A stretch of DNA of 47,582 bases, taken from positions 27,555 through 75,136 of the forward strand of contig BFEA01000066.1 in assembly GCA_003427395.1 (NCBI GenBank). Direction: 5' to 3'. Of the stretch, positions 28,278 to 37,534 are shown one piece after another (position 1 is the stretch's first letter; the number at the start of each line of letters is the position of its first letter). Position numbers and translations under genes: made by a program. This DNA comes from Chara braunii (lineage: Eukaryota > Streptophyta > Charophyceae > Charales > Characeae). Below the pieces are notes generated by a model. It saw nothing but the letters and a program-made list of their open reading frames with translations. It searched no databases and was not told the DNA's origin.

Positions 28278-28749
28278 TGCGTCAAAATGTGCTTGGTGCT
28301 ATTACACCAAAAGCTGCATCCGTAATTTGGCGGAACATGTATTGCTCCTTCGTAAGACTGAACTTCGTCCATGGCTGGTTCGGCTGTTCGGCTTCCGACG
28401 TCGACGCCGGTTTCACCTTCTTCTTTCGTGTGTTGTTGCGTTGCGACAAAAGGGCGTTGACTAGGTCTCCTGCACTTGACGTCGGAGTCAACGTCGGGTC
28501 CTCGTTTTGTCACCTTGATTGGACTGCAGTGACGGGATGCCTCCGTTGTCCTTTACCTTTCTCCACAAAATCCTGCTGGCCTTGTCGTGCGTTGGCGGCA
28601 CGTCGATTGATTTCGATGAGGGAGCGAGCTTGAGTTACGATTGTGTTGAAATCTTCGTAGTCCTCCACTCGTCCAAGTGCTTGGGTCAAGGAGTTGACTG
28701 ATCGTTTGAAAAACTTGCGTCGAATGTGTGTGAACAGTCGAATTGGCAA
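28223..28749 (-). pseudogene. Gag C-terminal part with variant zinc knuckle (element C)
   Basis: Frames give IRRKFFKRSVNSLTQALGRV, EDYEDFNTIVTQARSLIEIN and ARQGQQDFVEKGKGQRRH, typical of the end of a capsid and a basic tail. Further on, PPNYGCSFWCNSTKHILTQC reads CX3CX4HX4C, one residue longer between the first two Cys than the classic knuckle. Frames change at about 28500. Gag would package the RNA. Confidence 0.65.
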
Positions 28750-29263
28750 CGATCTTTTGCCATTCGGTCAACCATTCAAGCGTCGGCTGGCTCCGTTGGT
28801 ACATTTGGAAGACGTTGTTGATGCCCTCATCCTGTACGATGAACTGTGCTTTCCACAGAGCTTCCACTGCGTCCCAATCCAACTTGGTGTGCAAGCGGTC
28901 CATGTTGACTCCTTCCTTGACCGCGAGGCGGTTGAGCCAGACTTGGCACGCACCTGTGTTGTTGAGGTAGAGTGCCGCGAGCTTAAGGTGTTAGGGGACG
29001 TCGTGGAAACTTAATTATGTGGTAAAGCCTTGCCACCATGCAAGTGGGTCCTGCTTGGTGTAGTCGTGGGACTTTTCAATGTTGAAGTTTGGCATTTTGT
29101 ACGGTCGCAGGGCGTTGTTGCCGGCAGCTTGCTGCTGCATCCTGCGGACGTCGGTCTTCAGCATTGTGAGTTGTTGGCTGATCGTCGCTCGTCTCACGAA
29201 CGTGCCCAGGCCGCCGATTGTGGCAACCACATGGTCAATTCATTCCTCCAGCTCTCGCGTTGA
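28750..29263 (-). pseudogene. Gag N-terminal and capsid part (element C)
   Basis: VRRMQQQAAGNNALRPYKMP, then NFNIEKSHDYTKQDPLAWWQ GFTT, lead after a stop near 29015 into LAALYLNNTGACQVWLNRLA and LHTKLDWDAVEALWKAQFIV. TLEWLTEWQKIVAN follows. This is a recognisable capsid of the type I associate with Chara-like elements. TAA or TAG at two places breaks it. A start to the right, towards 29470, is possible but is blocked by a stop near 29240. Confidence 0.68.
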
Positions 29264-29485
29264 TGGCTGGCTGCTCCTAGGTCCGGCGTTTGCAGAAGCG
29301 GCATCGTCGTGTTCCAAGTGGTCGAGACGCGCATTGAAAATGCGATTCGTACGACTCTGCATGTCTCGAGTTTCGTTGATGACGCGGTCGAGCCGTTGTA
29401 ACTCGTGCTGCTTCCAATTGCAGGTCAGCGGGAGTCTCGCGATGTGCAGTAACTCGTGCTTCTGCCGACGGTTGGCTGTCCGTCG

Positions 29486-30014
29486 TGCAGTAACCCTGTT
29501 CAGAAGTAGCCTGAGCCCCAGAACTCAGCCCCAGGCAACGCAGCCCTGAGTTGGTCTGCGCTGGGCTGTGTGACCAAGACACGCCCAGGCCTGAGTCTGA
29601 CACGTTTGGCTGTGTGACCCAACGCTGCACATAGGAAATTCAAGGGTCAAAGTCAATTGTAGAGTCAAAGGTACAGCACCCAGGCCCTTGGTTGGATACA
29701 CTCACTTGTTGTGCGCAGGTACCCAGACAAGCGTCCAGGCCGGAGGGAATTCGGTTTCAGACCAATCTGGGCCTTAGTTTGCATCGAGATCTGGACAGCT
29801 GAGGGTGGTAGCATCCGGGGCCCAGACCCCGAGTGAACGCTACATAAGCGCTGTCATTCCTGGCTTTGACATTCATTCTGTCTTACGTCGATGCTGTCTT
29901 CACGCATTGATGACGACTCTAGCTCGACACTGCGAAGCTGGCTGAGCGCTGGCTCTATGCTGGCATTGTGTCTACGGCGACGCGCTGCTGGTCCGGCATG
30001 GTGGCTGGTTTGCA
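29486..30014 (+). repeat. Y-family LTR, isolated, plus orientation
   Basis: The 529-base segment starts TGCAGTAACCCTG and ends GGTTTGCA. It is the inverted counterpart of the Y LTR of element A. It has TACATAAGCG at 29841 as a TATA-like box, followed by CATTCATTCTG. Neither a PBS on the right nor a polypurine tract on the left is present, and flanks CGTCG and CCTGG are not a target duplication. It is a solo or translocated LTR between C and D, both of which run on the minus strand. Confidence 0.72.
29841..29850 (+). promoter_or_regulatory. TATA-like box in Y LTR
   Basis: TACATAAGCG lies about 320 bases into the LTR, with a CATTCATTCTG start-like segment some 25 to 40 bases downstream. The minus-oriented copy in A (around 3101-3110) preserves the same sequence. 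It would drive element transcription. Confidence 0.45.
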
Positions 30015-30110
30015 CCTGGCGCGGTAGTTAGGCTCACAGGTTGGATTCTCCTTGACACTTTTGAGGAGATCGCTATAAATAAGGTCCTCTGCGTACGCAT
30101 CTGCAACCTT

Positions 30111-30481
30111 TTAATGTAGGTCTGACCCTATATCCAGATAATGAACTATGGCTCCAAAGTAGTCAGCTCTTCTACTAAGGGCATCTGCAACCACATTGTA
30201 CTTCCCTTTGACTGGCTTGAGCTCGAAGTCAAACTGATATATTTTTGCGGCCCACTTAGTAAGCTTAGGTGTCATTTTGGCCTGTGTCTTCAACCACCTC
30301 AATGTCTCGTGTCCGAGTACACCTTGGAGTGCCTCCCAAGCAAGTAGTGTCTCCAATGGTCTAATGCTTGCCTGAGAGCGTAGAGTTCCCTCTCATAGGT
30401 AGATGTCGCTACCTTCGTTGAAGGCATCCTAGCAGACATGAACTCTACGCGCCTATACCCATTGCCATCGTCTTGCTGCAA
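30111..30481 (-). pseudogene. RNase H (element D), 3' truncated
   Basis: QQDDGNGYRRVEFMSARMPS, then [20 protein letters not shown] and, in the next frame, ETLRWLKTQAKMTPKLTKWA and KGKYNVVADALSRRADYFGA form a near-complete RNase H split by one frameshift near 30350. The end continues into the spacer HYLDIGSDLH, equivalent to SYLDVGNDL in element A, and then the frame stops. Everything downstream, including integrase, is absent. Confidence 0.8.
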
Positions 30482-30509
30482 AACAACACCAATACGATAC
30501 TGACTCGCA

Positions 30510-31680
30510 TTAGTTGTAACAACGAAGGGTAAAAATGGGTAAGCTACCCTTGAGGACTGGGTACTCTATCAAGGCCCGCTTCAACTTCTTCAGGGCCGAC
30601 GTACAGTCGTGGTCCCACTTCCAGATTGCATCTTTCTTCAGCAATCTACGAAGGGGAGCAGCGATTGCAGAGAAGTTCCTTCCGAACTTCCTGTAATAGT
30701 TAGCCAATCCTAAGAACAATCTCGGCCCTGTGAGTGTACGCGGGGTTGGCCAATCTCTGATCGTTGCGATCTTGATGTCCTTAGGCTTTATACTATCACC
30801 ATCTACAACGTGGCCCAAGTACAAAAAATGTGTCTTGGCCCACTCGCACTTCTTCGCATGGATCTTGAAATTTGCTTTGCGCAACTTTTCCAAAATCTGC
30901 CTCAGATGAGCCTCGTGCTCCTGGAGGGTTTAGCTAAAAATCAGAATTTCATCTAGATAAACAACTACGAATCTATCTAACCACAGCCTAAATTCATCTA
31001 GATAAACAACTACGAATCTATCTAACCACTACCTAAACAAATCGTTCATGCAACGCTGGAACGTGGCCGGTGCGTTGGTTAGTCCAAAGGGCATAACTAT
31101 GAATGCATAATGCCCATATCTCGTTTTGAACGCCGTTTTGTACTGATCGTCAGGGTGAACCTCTATCTGGTGGTACCCTCACTTCAAATCTATCTTTGAA
31201 AAGTACTTGCAGCCCTGCACCCAATCTAATAGATCATCTATACGGGCAGTGGTTCTGCATTCTTCACGGTAACGGCATTGAGACCTCTATAGTCAATGCA
31301 CATTTTGAGCTCTCCCTCTTTCTTGGGCACAAAGAGAACAGGTGCTCCAAGTGGAGACGAACTGGGCCTAATCCACCCCTTCTCGAGGAGTTCATCTAAT
31401 TGTTTGCACAACTCTTCCAACTCCTTGGGAGACATCCTACACACTACTCCCTTGGGAGTCTTACTGCAAGGCTCTATCTCAATGCGGTGCTGGATGGGGC
31501 GCGAAAATACTATTGAAGGAGACTCTGAAAGATCTGCGTTTTCTTTCAGCAGCTTGGCAATAACTGGGTTGGTGGGCTCCTCTTTCTTAGGCTCAGTAAC
31601 AGGCCAAAAATATGCTACAAAAACCTGCTCTTCTTACCGCTCCTTCTTTACTAATCGCGCAAATGCAGGAACGTTGAGAC
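30510..31680 (-). pseudogene. Reverse transcriptase (element D) with duplicated, altered active site
   Basis: Frames give [60 protein letters not shown], then [49 protein letters not shown] and the catalytic motif. The motif is present twice as VVVYLDE because of a 45-base in-frame duplication (30948-30992 and 30993-31035), and in both copies the second Asp of YLDD is Glu. HFLYLGHVVDGDSIKPKD and LFLGLANYYRKFGRNFSAIA follow. At least four stops break it. Confidence 0.83.
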
Positions 31681-31807
31681 AACAATGTGCCAGAGGGTTG
31701 TCTACTCTTGACACATGAAAAAGGCGAACCGTCTCGACATCACCTGACGGACTAGGAAGCCCACACTCATGCTCTCTCAAGTGCAGCGTGGCTCCTGCTG
31801 CCTCTCC

Positions 31808-32140
31808 CTAGTCCATTCCTAGGACCATGTCAAATGGGAGACTGTCCTCTACGAGGAGAGTCAGGGAATGGAGAACTCTCTCAACCTTCCCATCTTTCTC
31901 TGAGCGAAAGTACGCCTGGACTCCCTCGACGTAATCCTCGATTCGCATAGTGCGGTTGTTTGCGAGGATACTGACTATAGGTTCTTCCAGCTTCTGGACT
32001 TTCAGATTTAACTTCAGCTTCTGCAATGCTTTTCTGCTAATATAACTACGGGTGGCCCCACTATCTATCAGGGCCCCTATTCTGCCTCTAAAGACTTCAA
32101 TATCTACCAACAATAGTTGCCCTTTTCCATCCTTCTTCAT
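31808..32140 (-). CDS. Aspartic protease (element D)
   Basis: The 110-residue frame reads LLLVDIEVFRGRIGALIDSG, ATRSYISRKALQKLKLNL, VSILANNRTMRIEDYVEGVQ and ends DSLPFDMVLGMD followed by TAG. The DSGAT site and the closing VLGMD are intact; the stop replaces the expected Trp (TGG to TAG). This is the cleanest protease in the window. It would cleave the precursor during particle maturation. The upstream linker to gag has several stops. Confidence 0.85.
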   Translation of the reverse strand: MKKDGKGQLLLVDIEVFRGRIGALIDSGATRSYISRKALQKLKLNLKVQKLEEPIVSILANNRTMRIEDYVEGVQAYFRSEKDGKVERVLHSLTLLVEDSLPFDMVLGMD

Positions 32141-32377
32141 TTTGGCCTAGACTGGCATCCTCTCTTTCAGCTCTTCTAATGCCTTAAGAAATTCTAATGC
32201 AAGCAGTCTCTGGACCACTAACTAGGCGCTGACCAGCAACCTTTGCCATAGGCTCATGTGGGTTGGGAGTTTCTTTGTGGCGCGCATACTCTTCTCCACA
32301 TGGCCTAGGGGTAAGGGCAGTTGCAACCCCTACCAGCGGTTGCTTTTTCTACCTCTGCAGCAGATCGTCGGGCATCT

Positions 32378-33607
32378 CTATACTTGGGGGCAGTATTTAA
32401 TGATGTGCCCCGGGTCACCACAGTAAATGCACTGACCCGCATCTATCCTCTTTTGCCATACTGTCTGATCCAGGCCCAACGATTCCCAAGTTCTACCTTG
32501 AGGCAGACCAGGGTACCAGTCACCCTTCCTATAAGGTGATCGATTGCCACGTCTTACTCCCTCTTGGCGGTTACTTCTACCACCAACCCCCTGACCGCCC
32601 TGTCCTCGACCACCAGAGGCATGACCTCTTTTGCCTTGGCTTCTTCCTCTACCTTGCGACCTCCCTCCGGTCGCGACAGCAGCATAGGTACTCCCCTGGC
32701 CAATGCTACTGTCTTCCTTGTTGAGTCCCCACTCTATCTCGCTATATGGGACCTCTTCCATACCACCTTCATCTAATGTAAGGATCAGATGGTCCTTGGT
32801 CCTGACCTGGCCTAAGATGGTATGGCCCTTCCACTTTTTCCCTTTGTCGACGTCCTTGTGCCAGAAAGTGGTAACTTGCGTGGATTGGGCCTCGTAAGCA
32901 ACAACTTCTCTACTCAGCTGATCATACGTCATATTAGGTTGTTGCTTCTTGTCAAAGAAGTGCCCGTGCAGAATTTCGGGCATGGAACGAAAGAACAACT
33001 GGACCAGTTGGGGGTCAATAACCCCATGGTCAGGGACGGCAACAAGTTCGTCCATGGCGCCTTTGAGTGCCCTGGCACTCTTCCACGGTCGAGAGTGGAT
33101 TGTTTGCAGTTTGCCAGAGGCCTTGAGGCCCCTAGTGACATCTGCAAATCGCTCACGAAGGGCTTTGAGAAATTCACTCAGGGGTGTGATCATGGAATAT
33201 GCTACCATGTCATTATCACACTTGACGACGCGGGCTAATGATCTGGCGAAACTTGATGCCTCATCTTTGAGGGCATGGAAGGTCACAAGGACTTGTTCCT
33301 CTAGGATGATATCTTGGAGGTGCACATAAACATTTATGTTTGCCTCCCTGTTATCAAAGTTCTCTCCCTTCTTCCCGTTGTAGGAATCAAGGAACTTCAC
33401 CTTCACACATTCCCTATGTGGGCACGCTTCCTCCTCCTTTGGGGCCACTACCTTGACAACTTCTATGGCGCTTGTGCAGAATTTCTCTGTGATGTCTAAT
33501 CGCGCCTGTACTTCTGTGCCCACAAGCAGCATCATATCATGTGCAAAATCTCTAAATCCCATGCGTATGGACTGTAGTGTGATATCGTGACCCCTCAGGG
33601 AGCGCAT
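32378..33607 (-). CDS. Gag with CCHC knuckle and RGG-rich tail (element D)
   Basis: An uninterrupted 409-residue protein. Residues about 65-250 form the capsid: VKVKFLDSYNGKKGENFDNR, EEQVLVTFHALKDEASSFAR, EFLKALRERFADVTRGLKAS and LVQLFFRSMPEILHGHFFDK. A basic Gly/Arg-rich part follows (GGRSQGRGRSQGKRGHASGG), then CIYCGDPGHIIKYC, a perfect CX2CX4HX4C knuckle. The frame ends three residues later at TAG. The +1 frame reads on as PKYRDARRSAAEVEKATAGR, so gag and pol lie in different frames across a run of five C. Gag builds the virus-like particle and binds RNA. It is the longest intact gene in the window. Confidence 0.85.
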   Translation of the reverse strand: MRSLRGHDITLQSIRMGFRDFAHDMMLLVGTEVQARLDITEKFCTSAIEVVKVVAPKEEEACPHRECVKVKFLDSYNGKKGENFDNREANINVYVHLQDIILEEQVLVTFHALKDEASSFARSLARVVKCDNDMVAYSMITPLSEFLKALRERFADVTRGLKASGKLQTIHSRPWKSARALKGAMDELVAVPDHGVIDPQLVQLFFRSMPEILHGHFFDKKQQPNMTYDQLSREVVAYEAQSTQVTTFWHKDVDKGKKWKGHTILGQVRTKDHLILTLDEGGMEEVPYSEIEWGLNKEDSSIGQGSTYAAVATGGRSQGRGRSQGKRGHASGGRGQGGQGVGGRSNRQEGVRRGNRSPYRKGDWYPGLPQGRTWESLGLDQTVWQKRIDAGQCIYCGDPGHIIKYCPQV

Positions 33608-34326
33608 CCGTTCTTGTTGTGCCCCAACATTACCTCCACATTTTTGCCTATGATCTCCACTCTATTTCGGAGGTCTATTTGTGCTGCCAGCCGTGCATGT
33701 TGCTCCCCTGTTGCTGCCAACTCCTTCTCTATCTCAGATGCCGCCTCTAATCGTCTCCTCCTCTCCCTTGTGAGGCGCAACTTCCACTCCATCTTCTTTT
33801 CATCCTCTAACGCCTGACGCTGAAGGGGATCCTTTTCCACCTGTATCTCGTTTATCACTTCTTCTCTCTCTTCCTGGGGAACATACAACATTGCTTCTTC
33901 TTCCCCCTGCGATACGTTGGCAACCCACTCTGTCACCATCTTCTCCAACCTTTTGTTTTCCACATGTATCTCGTTTATCATCGCTTCTTTCTTTTCCTGG
34001 GGAACATGCAACATTGCTTCTTCTTCTTCCCAGCGATAAGATGACAACCTACTCTGTCACCATCTAAGCCCCATCTTCTACAGCCTTTTGTCTACCTCCT
34101 TCGTGCCACTTGACTCCCCTCTTTCCTCTCTCCTCACATTTCTTTCCAGGGGAATCTCTTTTTCTTCTTCTTCTTCTTCTTCAGCTGAGGCAGCAACTTT
34201 TTCGTTCTCCTTGTGCAGAGTCTTCAATTCCTCCTCCAATTCTTTTTCATACTTGGCCTTCTCTGCCAGGAGTGGCACCTTCTTTGCCGGTTGTGCAGCG
34301 CACAACTCGGATTTTGGGCCAACCAT
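33595..34326 (-). CDS. Coiled-coil gag N-terminal frames (element D)
   Basis: Two frames (34326-34078, 34047-33595) are Glu/Lys/Arg-rich: KAKYEKELEEELKTLHKENE, VINEIQVEKDPLQRQALEDE, and ERRRRLEAASEIEKELAATG. The segment MLHVPQEKKEAMINEIHVEN is followed by a second, related MLYVPQEEREEVINEIQVEK, an internal duplication of about 40 residues. They lie directly before the gag frame and probably form its extended coiled-coil start. A stop at about 34048 and a shift at 33600 separate the parts. Confidence 0.55.
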
Positions 34327-34936
34327 GCCACACTGAGCAGCCCGCCGGTCTGTACCGGTCCTTGGGAGGGCTAGGCCTTTGGGCCGTGTCAGTTGTCGGA
34401 CACGGACAGCAGCCCTACTCAGCCTGTGTGGGTTTGGTCAACGCAGCTCTATGACCACATACACGGAGTCATATCACTTGGACACAAGTGACACAACGCA
34501 GAAAGAAGAGACAGCCAGACTCAACAAGTACCATGGGGTGAGTGCATATCCATAGGGCGAGCGGATAGGCTGAAGGGTTGACGAGATTATACCAACTCCA
34601 GCTTCGTCAAATTCGTGGTCAATAACTTTGGTCATCACTGGTCAACGGTCAGTCAAACCCGGTCAACGCCTTGGTCCAACCTGATCAATGTCGCCGGTCA
34701 ACTTTCCCAATCAAAGCTCTGACCTTTGGCTATGGCTGCCGATTCTCTCTCCTTTGCCAACCTTCACTTTCTTCCTCCCCATACTCTTCTTTCTCGCCCC
34801 GGCTATGGCTGCTTTCTCCCCCTTCGTCTCTCCTTCCTCCACTTCATCTTCGTCACTTTCGTTCTCCTTCTTCCTCGTCTGGTCCGAGCTCGACGGCTAT
34901 GGCTTCCGCCTTTCTTCTTCACTTGTTGCACAACAA

Positions 34937-34939
<3 letters not shown>

Positions 34940-34970
<31 letters not shown>
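34940..34970. repeat. (TC)n microsatellite left of gap
   Basis: About 15 TC units are followed by TTCGTT and then the gap. The same ending (TC)nTTCGTT occurs on the right side of the gap. Confidence 0.9.
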
Positions 34971-34974
<4 letters not shown>

Positions 34975-34975
34975 T

Positions 34976-35204
34976 NNNNNNNNNNNNNNNNNNNNNNNNN
35001 NNNNNNNNNNNNNNNNNNNNNNNNNNNNNNNNNNNNNNNNNNNNNNNNNNNNNNNNNNNNNNNNNNNNNNNNNNNNNNNNNNNNNNNNNNNNNNNNNNNN
35101 NNNNNNNNNNNNNNNNNNNNNNNNNNNNNNNNNNNNNNNNNNNNNNNNNNNNNNNNNNNNNNNNNNNNNNNNNNNNNNNNNNNNNNNNNNNNNNNNNNNN
35201 NNNN
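34976..35204. other. Assembly gap, 229 N
   Basis: Unknown bases between two (TC)n tracts. The flanks suggest that both sides read the same microsatellite end, so this gap may be partly or wholly artificial. Confidence 0.98.

Positions 35205-35290
<86 letters not shown>
35205..35290. repeat. (TC)n microsatellite right of gap
   Basis: About 43 uninterrupted TC units run from the gap to TTCGTTGTCG. Confidence 0.95.
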
Positions 35291-35295
<5 letters not shown>

Positions 35296-35997
35296 TGTCG
35301 TCACCAATCTCTTTCTCTGTCTCTCAAACACACACGACAGCTATGGCCGCTTCGCTTCTTCAATTGGGCGCAATCACCACCTTCCCGACGTTGGTCTCCT
35401 TCGCGCCCAGTACCTTCAGCACGGGGCAATGACACAAAGGCTTCCACTTCGCAGCGGGGTGACTTCGGCTCCCGACGCGCATACAGCAACACTCAACAGC
35501 GGGCACGCACGCAGGAACCACCGGTGGACAACGGAGCGCAAGCAACACACGCGCTAGTGCTCGAGTGGACGGGGTGCACAACGACCGTGGCGCGTGCAGC
35601 TAGGAAGCGCGGGAAAGCTTTGCGCGCGATTAGGCAACAGCAGGCGCGCAGCAAACAACGAGACTGGGCGCAACCTTGCCCAGCGGCAACGGCAGGAACA
35701 CACGTTACGACGGTGCGCGAAGTAGCGGGTAGCGGGCGGCGCGGAGCGGCGGCAACAATGAGCAGCTTAGCGCGCAGCAACGATAGCGGGCAGGCATGAT
35801 ATGGTGCATAACATAGCACATCCCTCCTTGCTGACGTGGGCCTCGATGGCACCTCTCTTTGCTCAACCACTCTGGTGATAACACCGCTGACGTGGCGCTT
35901 AGGTGGCGCCTTCCCAACTCCCGACGGTGACGACGATCAGGACGATGACGATAACGATGATGGCGACGACGTGGCGGAACGGGACAGTGGGAACCGG

Positions 35998-36008
35998 CTC
36001 CGATACCA
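35998..36008 (-). other. Primer-binding site of the W LTR (element D)
   Basis: The minus strand reads TGGTATCGGAG one base after the LTR end. It differs by one base from the tRNA-Met site TGGTATCAGAG. This fixes the orientation of the adjacent W LTR as a minus-strand 5' LTR. Confidence 0.78.
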
Positions 36009-36009
36009 A

Positions 36010-36895
36010 TGCAAACAGACTCATCGACTTCAACCTTCAGCATGCATACGAACAGACGACGATCAAGCTGGCGACTCGCGCCCACACAAAGCACAGAGAT
36101 AAGGAAGCCACAAACACAACTCAGATCCAAACTTGTCTTGTTCGGCAATGGCCGAACGCTGCACTCCTAGCAACTTGTTCGTATACACAACCTGCATCTC
36201 CCTGGATGTCCCGACACACACACACACCAACTCTCTTACACACTAACACCTACTGACATGCTGACGTGGAGACTACGGTCGCCGTCTTCCTCCTTTCCAC
36301 TAACACCTTGGCTATGGCCGATCTTCTTCCTCTTAGCCCTCTTCTCCCTCCTTGCACAAGACGCTCAGGCAGCGCTTCTGCATGGCTCACAGGCAGAATG
36401 AATGAATGACTTGATGCTGCCTCTTGATTTATACTTCGGATTGTCAATGGTCTGCCCTTGGACCCTGGGCCCGGGGTGCACGCAGTCCCACATGGTACTT
36501 GCTGACTTGACAAAGTGCGACCGGGACTGGGTACCCCTGACTAAGCGAGGCTGGACTGCCCACTTGCCCATTTGCCCCTAGGCTGACTCTTAGGACCCTA
36601 CGAAAGGTCGCTTCCGGATCTTCCGAAAGCTTGTAGACTTGACCTCTCGGGACTGTAGCAGCTACGACTTCGACCGTTCAGAACTGTAGCAGCTACGACC
36701 CCTACTCAGTGAGGACTCCTACTCGACAGACCCACGGATCGAAACCCAACGACCAGAAAGCAAACAGGCGACTTCCAAGACACAGGTCGCGGGTTCAAAC
36801 ACACAGGGCACTGATACCGTACACAGGTAAGGGCGAGGTCTAGTGATCGAGCCCTGGGGACAGCAACTGCTACCGTAAAGGTGAAAACCGTTTCA
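36010..36895 (-). repeat. W-family LTR, 5' LTR of element D
   Basis: The 886-base segment is the inverted counterpart of 46112-46975. On the minus strand it starts TGAAACGGTTTTCACC and ends GTTTGCA. It has a TATA box at 36427-36433 and, in its U3, two copies of CTGTAGCAGCTACGAC (around 36652 and 36685). The paired LTR of F has only one copy of that motif. The closeness of the two LTRs suggests related elements that inserted in opposite directions. Confidence 0.82.
36427..36433 (-). promoter_or_regulatory. TATA box of W LTR
   Basis: The minus strand reads TATAAAT, preceded by CCGAAG and followed about 25-40 bases later by TTCATTCATTCTG. The plus copy in F has the same TATAAAT at 46555-46561. 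Conservation in both copies supports a real promoter. Confidence 0.65.
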
Positions 36896-37534
36896 GGAGA
36901 GTTGGGCACAGTGAAAATTACGGTCACGTTGTAAGGCTCGTGTGAAGACGCCATGAGCGCCCTAACGGTGACGCAGAGAGAGTTGGGGCCACAATCCGCA
37001 CCTAGATATGTGTGGGCGAGTGGCCGTATGGACGACAATTTTTTAAACTGCTGTACCTAAAATGGTGGCAGCCGAGTGATTCAGAGCCTAGAGGCTAAAA
37101 AGAGTGGCCACGTCAGGTACGCAGTCCCGACGTGAAAGGTATAGGCCAGCCTCGTGAAATATTGGGGCAGGCACGGCTTGCTAGGACACGGATGGGAGAC
37201 CTGCTGGGACGAAGTTCTTCTTATAGAAGAGCAGCTCCGGTTCCCTCTTAAGCAGGAGCTAGCCCAGTAGGTAATGGACCCAACCTGCATACAGAAGATA
37301 CTGGGAGCAAACCCCACAACCGTCCTACTGGGCAAAATCTCATTTTAGTGCGGCACGGGAAAAAAGGCAGGCAGGCGCAGTTGATCTCGGGTGCACGATC
37401 ACCGAGATTGCACGACTGAAATCAGCTGTGCTGAGATTGAAGCAGAACCTGTGCAGGGATGACACGCGAAAATCAAGAAACGATTCCTTCTTTTTTTTTT
37501 AATCCCTTGGGATTCGAACTCACGTCCGTCACTT
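36896..37534. other. Spacer with 5S-like core and inverted repeats
   Basis: No coding sequence is recognised. The stretch contains the structured segment at 37181-37333 (listed separately), a tRNA-B-box-like GGGATTCGAACTC at about 37509-37521 (minus strand GAGTTCGAATCCC), and poly-T runs. Confidence 0.4.
37181..37333 (+). other. 5S-rRNA-like box C core with nested inverted repeats
   Basis: GGATGGGAGACCTGCTGGGA at 37190-37209 resembles the 3' part of the 5S rRNA internal promoter (plant 5S has GGATGGGTGACCTCCTGGGA, 18 of 20 the same), and CTAGGA precedes and GAAGT follows as in 5S. The 5' half of 5S is absent. Downstream CCTGCTGGG (37200) can pair with CCCAGTAGG (37263), enclosing AGCTCC/GGAGCT. 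GCCCAGTAGG (37262) is also perfectly complementary to CCTACTGGGC (37324-37333). It could be a 5S-derived SINE remnant or a chance match within a structured repeat. Confidence 0.35.

Larger units (their letters stand above)
24403..29263 (-). mobile_element. Element C: rearranged Ty3/gypsy retrotransposon
   Basis: On the minus strand gag, a long linker, protease, RT, a partial RNase H, a partial integrase and a chromodomain-like tail follow in gypsy order. The end of RNase H and the zinc finger of integrase are missing between 25698 and about 25560. The protease-RT junction contains a triplicated segment, and the integrase an 83-base duplication. No LTR of its own was identified: the right end stops 0.2 kb before an unrelated-orientation Y LTR, and the left end runs into the gap. 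Confidence 0.78.
34330..35997 (-). other. Leader of element D with (TC)n and low-complexity DNA
   Basis: The region between gag and PBS contains a repeated GGTCAACG/TGGTCAA motif (about 34600-34700), (TC)n, an assembly gap and GC-rich DNA with many GCGC and CGCAGC words. Frames through it are Ser/Leu or Arg/Ala-rich artefacts. No gene is supported. Confidence 0.4.
30111..36895 (-). mobile_element. Element D: Ty3/gypsy retrotransposon, 3' truncated
   Basis: From right to left on the minus strand: W LTR, PBS, a 1.7-kb leader containing (TC)n and a gap, coiled-coil frames, a full-length gag with CCHC knuckle, protease, RT and part of RNase H. Integrase, chromodomain and 3' LTR are missing; the element stops at about 30111, 0.1 kb from the isolated Y LTR. 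RNase H and protease are close to those of element A, so they are related families. The link between the W LTR and the gag is inferred from position and orientation. Confidence 0.68.

Noticed and set aside
28177-28720. Plus-strand Phe/Leu/Ser-rich frames as a host membrane protein
   Set aside because: They are the antisense of gag of element C; no independent signal or splice structure is visible.
34671-35799. Long Ser/Leu frames across the second gap
   Set aside because: Microsatellite and N translation only.
37181-37333. A functional 5S rRNA gene
   Set aside because: The 5' half, including box A, is not present; only the 3' promoter core resembles 5S.
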